NCBI RefSeq assembly: GCF_000247695.1 | Contig: NW_004624782.1 | Location: 14,321,800-14,385,799 of the forward strand | Length of the DNA stretch: 64,000 bases | Direction: 5' to 3' | Source of the DNA: Heterocephalus glaber | Lineage: Eukaryota > Chordata > Mammalia > Rodentia > Bathyergidae | Part shown: piece by piece, positions 63,901 to 64,000 of the stretch | Position numbering within the stretch: position 1 is the stretch's first letter | Layout of the letters: each line of letters opens with the position of its first letter | Notes under the pieces: generated by a model | What the model was told of the DNA's origin: nothing | The model's input: the letters and a program-made list of their open reading frames with translations, nothing else | Database searches by the model: none | Translations under genes and position numbers: made by a program

Positions 63901-64000
63901 TGCTGTGGGGAGCAGGTGTTCCTTCGGGGTAGGCTGTCCGCTCACTCCCGCCTGCCGACTTGCAATCATTTCCGCTCAGGATGGACCCGTTCTGGGGGCT
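58600..64000 (+). CDS. ITGAX: ITGAX (CD11c, integrin alpha-X), exons 1-11, 3' part outside window
   Basis: Alpha chain of CR4 (p150,95), a beta-2 integrin of dendritic cells and macrophages that binds iC3b, fibrinogen and ICAMs; partner ITGB2. Coding segments: 58600-58636, 59144-59249, 59838-59941, 60171-60241, 60372-60486, 62387-62517, 62623-62768, 62987-63140, 63429-63573, 63765-63838, 63980-64000 (continues). All joins are in phase with strong donors. The start Met opens [19 protein letters not shown], a signal peptide with likely cleavage before FNLDT. An FG-GAP repeat ([10 protein letters not shown]) and the I domain with MIDAS DGSGS (62425-62439) follow. [12 protein letters not shown] and FTPDGPVLG match human alpha-X rather than alpha-D, which reads ECPHQEMDIVFL and LTMDGLFLG. 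The I domain lacks two residues compared with relatives. Confidence 0.92.
59144..59249 (+). CDS. ITGAX: ITGAX exon 2: mature N terminus
   Basis: 106 nt, acceptor cctcag, donor gtgagg. Reads [18 protein letters not shown] and then [18 protein letters not shown] marks the mature chain start in this family. Confidence 0.93.
59425..59511 (-). repeat. ID SINE in ITGAX intron 2
   Basis: ggtactagggaccgaagtca through gagctaaatccccggccc; cagctgatattta is duplicated around it. Confidence 0.88.
59512..59790. repeat. Probable MIR/L2-like old repeats
   Basis: tattgggcactttctgagtg, ttcaacaaatacttattgaa and tttcacagacagggaatcaa are typical of ancient mammalian SINE/LINE fossils. Confidence 0.5.
59838..59941 (+). 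CDS. ITGAX: ITGAX exon 3: first FG-GAP repeat
   Basis: 104 nt, acceptor cctgcag, donor gtgagt. Reads [20 protein letters not shown] and [15 protein letters not shown] is a candidate N-glycosylation site. Confidence 0.94.
60171..60241 (+). CDS. ITGAX: ITGAX exon 4
   Basis: 71 nt, acceptor cctcag, donor gtgagt. Reads [19 protein letters not shown], nearly the human alpha-X segment. Confidence 0.94.
60372..60486 (+). CDS. ITGAX: ITGAX exon 5: before the I domain
   Basis: 115 nt, acceptor ccccag, donor gtgagt. Reads [19 protein letters not shown] and CFLLASPAQ. The last Glu codon is split with exon 6. Confidence 0.94.
60650..60790. repeat. Probable MIR fragment in ITGAX intron 5
   Basis: cttggcctcagtttcttcac and gcacagtgcctggcatga are MIR-like. 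Confidence 0.5.
60878..60914. repeat. (TG)n microsatellite
   Basis: About 18 TG units, close to the left end of mariner-derived copy 3. Confidence 0.92.
60940..61530. mobile_element. Palindromic mariner-derived element, copy 3, in ITGAX intron 5
   Basis: Right part is sense transposase text (gtcaaaatgaccatgaaagg). The left part reads the same region in antisense (ttgattcaaaatgtttatgg), so the inverted arm is longer than in copies 1 and 2. An ID SINE lies near its right end. Confidence 0.62.
61412..61490 (+). repeat. ID SINE in mariner copy 3
   Basis: ggtggggatttagttcagca through gtttgatccccagcacc and an A tail; taaacat flanks both sides. Confidence 0.85.
61531..62386 (+). other. ITGAX: ITGAX intron 5, 3' part
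   Basis: GT-rich start near 61540, then unique sequence up to the exon 6 acceptor. No repeat or exon was recognised. Confidence 0.6.
62387..62517 (+). CDS. ITGAX: ITGAX exon 6: I-domain start with MIDAS
   Basis: 131 nt, acceptor ttctag, donor gtatgg. Reads [18 protein letters not shown], then [23 protein letters not shown] is identical to the human alpha-X stretch. Confidence 0.95.
62623..62768 (+). CDS. ITGAX: ITGAX exon 7: I domain
   Basis: 146 nt, acceptor tcccag, donor gtgagc. Reads [16 protein letters not shown] and [14 protein letters not shown]. The Thr of TATA is the expected MIDAS ligand. Confidence 0.95.
62987..63140 (+). CDS. ITGAX: ITGAX exon 8: I domain
   Basis: 154 nt, acceptor tgacag, donor gtaggg. 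Reads [20 protein letters not shown] and then [20 protein letters not shown], the human alpha-X pattern. Confidence 0.95.
63429..63573 (+). CDS. ITGAX: ITGAX exon 9: C-terminal I domain, 6 bp short
   Basis: 145 nt, acceptor ttacag, donor gtaagt. Reads [19 protein letters not shown], then [20 protein letters not shown] in this window and human alpha-X both carry two more residues between the Pro-containing loop and the I/V-F-K/R-V strand. Confidence 0.93.
63765..63838 (+). CDS. ITGAX: ITGAX exon 10
   Basis: 74 nt, acceptor ctctag, donor gtgagt. Reads [20 protein letters not shown] and ends VFTP, as in human alpha-X. Confidence 0.95.
63980..64000 (+). CDS. ITGAX: ITGAX exon 11, cut by the window end
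   Basis: Acceptor gctcag, then DGPVLGA. This is the start of the next propeller exon. DGPVLGA is specific to alpha-X among the human CD11 chains I can recall. Confidence 0.88.

Noticed and set aside
58600..64000. Second gene as ITGAD instead of ITGAX
   Set aside because: [20 protein letters not shown] and FTPDGPVLG match alpha-X; alpha-D differs at all three places. Position directly after ITGAM also fits ITGAX.
1..64000. CRISPR array, operon, phage or plasmid structures
   Set aside because: Introns, SINEs, L1s and vertebrate integrins show this is a mammalian chromosome; the regular repeats are all dispersed elements or microsatellites.

Overview
The window is mammalian, almost certainly rodent nuclear DNA. 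Two leukocyte integrin alpha-chain genes lie head to tail on the + strand in a dense background of interspersed repeats. The rodent call rests on many tRNA-derived ID-type SINEs, 7SL-derived B1 monomers, and B1+ID composites of the B1-dID type. B1-dID composites argue against mouse or rat and suggest a squirrel, beaver, dormouse or hystricomorph lineage; I cannot name the species.

Layout: 1-14154 is intron of the first gene, inferred to be intron 5. It holds a decayed, 3'-truncated gammaretrovirus-like provirus on the - strand (about 1505-8102), itself split by one L1 and several SINEs. An old antisense L1 (8103-11860), an LTR-like repeat and a palindromic mariner-derived element follow. 14155-45143 carries 25 coding exons of ITGAM (CD11b, integrin alpha-M), numbered 6-30 by comparison with the second gene. 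They run from the start of the I domain to the GFFKR cytoplasmic tail and the stop codon. All reading phases join without a break. A 15.7 kb repeat-filled intron (20856-36578) separates the beta-propeller exons. 45144 to about 46040 is the probable 3' UTR. 46041-58599 is intergenic: fossil L2/MIR, MaLR-like LTRs, L1 fragments and no recognised gene. From 58600 the second gene, ITGAX (CD11c, integrin alpha-X), begins with its start codon and signal peptide; exons 1-10 and the first 21 bases of exon 11 are present before the window ends.

Both products pair with the beta-2 chain (ITGB2/CD18, not in this window) to make the myeloid complement and ICAM receptors CR3 (Mac-1) and CR4. The order ITGAM then ITGAX on one strand, and matching exon lengths across the I domain (131/146/154/151-145/74 nt), fit a tandem duplication. 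The identities come from direct reading of translated exons and knowledge of the human proteins; no database search was run.

The most unusual structures are three copies of a mariner-like element whose 5' end has been replaced by an inverted copy of its 3' end, an L1 in which ORF1 runs into the ORF2 reverse transcriptase in one frame, an exact 87-bp tandem duplication, and a 6-bp in-frame deletion in the ITGAX I domain. I found no evidence of a wholly new biological system. Two runs of exactly 100 N (10149-10248, 38087-38186) are assembly gaps.
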